Part shown: piece after piece, positions 41,701 through 43,509 of the stretch
How the letters are laid out: the number at the start of each line of letters is the position of its first letter
Numbering within the stretch: position 1 is the first letter of the stretch
Assembly: GCF_042094015.1 (NCBI RefSeq)
Contig: NZ_JBELDZ010000012.1
Span: 1-43,509 of the forward strand
Length of the DNA: 43,509 bases
From: Aurantibacter sp042094015
GTDB taxonomy: Bacteria > Bacteroidota > Bacteroidia > Flavobacteriales > Flavobacteriaceae
Direction: 5' to 3'
The notes under the pieces: generated by a model
Told to the model about the DNA's origin: nothing
What the model saw: only the letters and a program-made list of their open reading frames with translations
Databases searched by the model: none
Program-made: the position numbers and the translations under genes

Positions 41701-43467
41701 ATGAATTACAAAATTTTAAATACCATTGAATTTCCTTCGGATTTAAAAAAATGTAATTCTGAAGAATTAATACAACTCAGTAAAGAGCTTAGGCATTTTA
41801 TAATAAATATTGTTGCAACAAAAACTGGACATTTAGGTTCTAGTTTAGGTGTAATAGAACTTACTATTGCGCTCCACTATGTCTATAATACACCTAAAGA
41901 TATACTTTTATGGGATGTTGGCCATCAAGCCTATGTTCATAAAATTTTAACCGGTAGAAAATCTATTTTTAATACCAACAGACAGTTTGGTGGTATTAGT
42001 GGTTTTCCTAAAATAAGTGAATCAGAATACGATAGCTTTGGTACTGGACATTCTTCTACCTCAATATCTGCCATTTTAGGAATGGCTATAGCTTCAAGAA
42101 TAAAAAAAGAAATCAAAGAACATATTGCAATAATTGGAGATGCATCTATTGCTAGCGGAATGGCTTTTGAAGCTTTAAACCATGCTGGAGCAACAGATAA
42201 TAATATTACTGTAATACTTAATGATAATGCTATCGGTATAGACCCAAGTGTTGGAGCGCTTAAAGAATATCTTACTAACGTAAAAAATAAATGTTCAGAT
42301 AGAGACAATATATTTGAAGCTCTTAATTTTAAATATTTTGGTCCTATTGATGGTCATAATTTAAAATTAGTTATTTCTACTTTAAAAAAACTAAAAAAAA
42401 TTAAAGGCCCTAAATTCCTTCATATAGTTACTACAAAAGGAAAAGGATTAAAACAAGCAGAAGAAAATCAAATTACATATCACGCTCCTGGTAAGTTCAA
42501 TCCAAAAACAGGTGATATTGATAAAAAAAACTCAGCAAAATTACCGCCTAAATTTCAGGATGTATTTGGATTAACACTTTTAGAGCTAGCTAACCATAAT
42601 GAAAAAATAGTAGGTATTACTCCTGCAATGCCTACTGGAAGCTCCTTAAAATATATGATGGATGCTTTTCCAAATCGTGCTTTCGATGTTGGAATTGCAG
42701 AGCAACATGCTGTTACTTTATCTGCTGGAATGGCTTCTCAAGGTTTAATTCCTTTTTGTACTATTTATTCTACCTTTTTACAACGTGCATTCGATCAGAT
42801 TATTCACGATGTAGCTTTACAAAAACTACCAGTAATTTTCTGTGTTGATCGTGCTGGATTGGTAGGTGAAGATGGACCAACACACCATGGTGCATTCGAT
42901 TTAAGTTATCTTAATTGTATTCCAAACTTAATAATTTTTGCTCCTAGAGATGAGATTGAATTAAGAAATATAATCTACACAGCTCAATTAGGTTTAAACC
43001 AACCAATTGCTATAAGATATCCAAGAGGTAGAGGCAGGATTTTAGATTGGAAACAGCCTTTCAAATCTATTCACATTGGAAAAGGAGAACAACTAACTAA
43101 AGGCTCCAAAATAGCTGTAATCTCTATTGGTACAATTGCTAAAAATGTGAATGATGCAATTATTTTAACTAACAGACAATCTGAAATTGCGCATTTTGAC
43201 ATAAAGTTTTTAAAGCCTCTAGACGAAGACATACTTCATCTAATATTTAAAGATTTTAAAAGTATTATCACTATAGAAGATAATTCAATAATTGGAGGAT
43301 TAGCAACTTCTATTAGTTCTTTTGCGAGTAAAAACAATTACAAAAACATAATTCATTCACTAGGAATCCCAGATGATTTTATTGAACATGGAACTAATGA
43401 AGAGTTACAGAATCTTATTGGATTATCCCCAGAAAAAATAGCTGCTAAAATTAAATCTGTATACTAA
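41701..43467 (+). CDS. dxs: 1-deoxy-D-xylulose-5-phosphate synthase
   Basis: Condenses pyruvate and glyceraldehyde 3-phosphate to DXP with thiamine diphosphate, the entry of the MEP isoprenoid pathway. TKTGHLGSSLGVIELTIALHY and WDVGHQAYVHKIL open the thiamine domain, IAIIGDASIASGMAFEALNH plus LNDN is the GDG-like motif that binds ThDP, and GIAEQHAVTLSAGMASQG and VCVDRAGLVGEDGPTHHGAFD-like sequence follow. The variant GDAS replaces the textbook GDGA. The length of 588 residues matches the short form seen in Bacteroidota. It probably shares a transcript with fbp and ends in a palindromic terminator. Confidence 0.96.
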   Translation: MNYKILNTIEFPSDLKKCNSEELIQLSKELRHFIINIVATKTGHLGSSLGVIELTIALHYVYNTPKDILLWDVGHQAYVHKILTGRKSIFNTNRQFGGISGFPKISESEYDSFGTGHSSTSISAILGMAIASRIKKEIKEHIAIIGDASIASGMAFEALNHAGATDNNITVILNDNAIGIDPSVGALKEYLTNVKNKCSDRDNIFEALNFKYFGPIDGHNLKLVISTLKKLKKIKGPKFLHIVTTKGKGLKQAEENQITYHAPGKFNPKTGDIDKKNSAKLPPKFQDVFGLTLLELANHNEKIVGITPAMPTGSSLKYMMDAFPNRAFDVGIAEQHAVTLSAGMASQGLIPFCTIYSTFLQRAFDQIIHDVALQKLPVIFCVDRAGLVGEDGPTHHGAFDLSYLNCIPNLIIFAPRDEIELRNIIYTAQLGLNQPIAIRYPRGRGRILDWKQPFKSIHIGKGEQLTKGSKIAVISIGTIAKNVNDAIILTNRQSEIAHFDIKFLKPLDEDILHLIFKDFKSIITIEDNSIIGGLATSISSFASKNNYKNIIHSLGIPDDFIEHGTNEELQNLIGLSPEKIAAKIKSVY

Positions 43468-43499
43468 AAAAGCAACCCTAATATTAGGGTTGCTTTTTT
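43466..43499 (+). terminator. Palindromic terminator at the end of dxs
   Basis: AAAAAAGCAACCCTAAT (43466-43482) pairs perfectly with ATTAGGGTTGCTTTTTT (43483-43499). The dxs stop codon overlaps the first two bases of the palindrome. T tracts on both strands make it bidirectional. Confidence 0.9.
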
Positions 43500-43509
43500 A
43501 GTATACAGA

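Noticed and set aside
41937..42308. 123-codon minus-strand ORF inside dxs
   Set aside because: It lies antisense to the conserved thiamine-binding region of dxs and shows no family features.
1..43509. CRISPR array, tRNA, rRNA or insertion sequence
   Set aside because: I saw no regular short repeat-spacer pattern, no cloverleaf with a TTCGA-type T loop, no rRNA sequence and no transposase; the only repeats are coding repeats in the first gene and one possible dispersed fragment.

Overview
The window is a stretch of low-GC chromosome from a member of the Bacteroidota, most likely a marine or related Flavobacteriaceae species. Evidence: secreted proteins with type IX secretion (T9SS) C-terminal tails and GEVED domains; start sites without purine-rich Shine-Dalgarno sequences; several Bacteroidota-type -7 boxes (TAnnTTTG); and flavobacterial gene clusters such as ftsX-DUF3098-uppP-truB and DUF4286-rsmA-mgtE. 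I cannot name the genus from sequence reading alone. Most of the window is core housekeeping sequence. I found no tRNA, rRNA, insertion sequence, prophage, CRISPR array or defence island.

Layout. 1-7 kb: the 3' part of a giant T9SS-secreted repeat protein (cut by the left window edge), a strong terminator, a TetR-like palindrome, and a secreted fibre-like protein. 7-9.4 kb (minus): a small membrane protein with an HExxH motif, a Bax-inhibitor-1 gene broken by one missing base, a YugP-type zinc metallopeptidase and a secreted protein. 9.4-12.3 kb (minus): leuS. 12.4-16.1 kb (plus): ftsX, a 44-codon ORF, DUF3098, uppP, truB and a TonB-like gene, a cell-envelope operon. 16.1-21.6 kb: alternating small genes for a thioredoxin-like protein, tag, aat, an SSB-like DUF3127 protein, a flavin reductase, a sensor histidine kinase, a HIT protein and greA. 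21.7-25.2 kb: a Rieske-like lipoprotein and a large T9SS metalloprotease.

25.3-35.5 kb (plus): ribF, an HTTM membrane protein, a structured RNA-like element, serS, a TPR protein, DUF4286, rsmA, mgtE, a D-2-hydroxyacid dehydrogenase, DUF1801 and VOC genes, then a TM2 protein. 36-40.6 kb (minus): a tight operon of a GNAT acetyltransferase, aspartate kinase, a bifunctional acyltransferase resembling the OlsF/GlsF aminolipid synthases, and a secreted carboxypeptidase-regulatory-like protein. 40.7-43.5 kb (plus): fbp and dxs, closed by a perfect palindromic terminator.

Nothing here is clearly a new multi-gene system. The most useful leads are small: the folded element before serS, the hairpin in the greA leader, the one-base frameshift in the BI-1 gene, the palindrome before the fibre gene, the 44-codon ORF between ftsX and DUF3098, the minimal HExxH membrane protein, and the SSB-like acidic tip on DUF3127.
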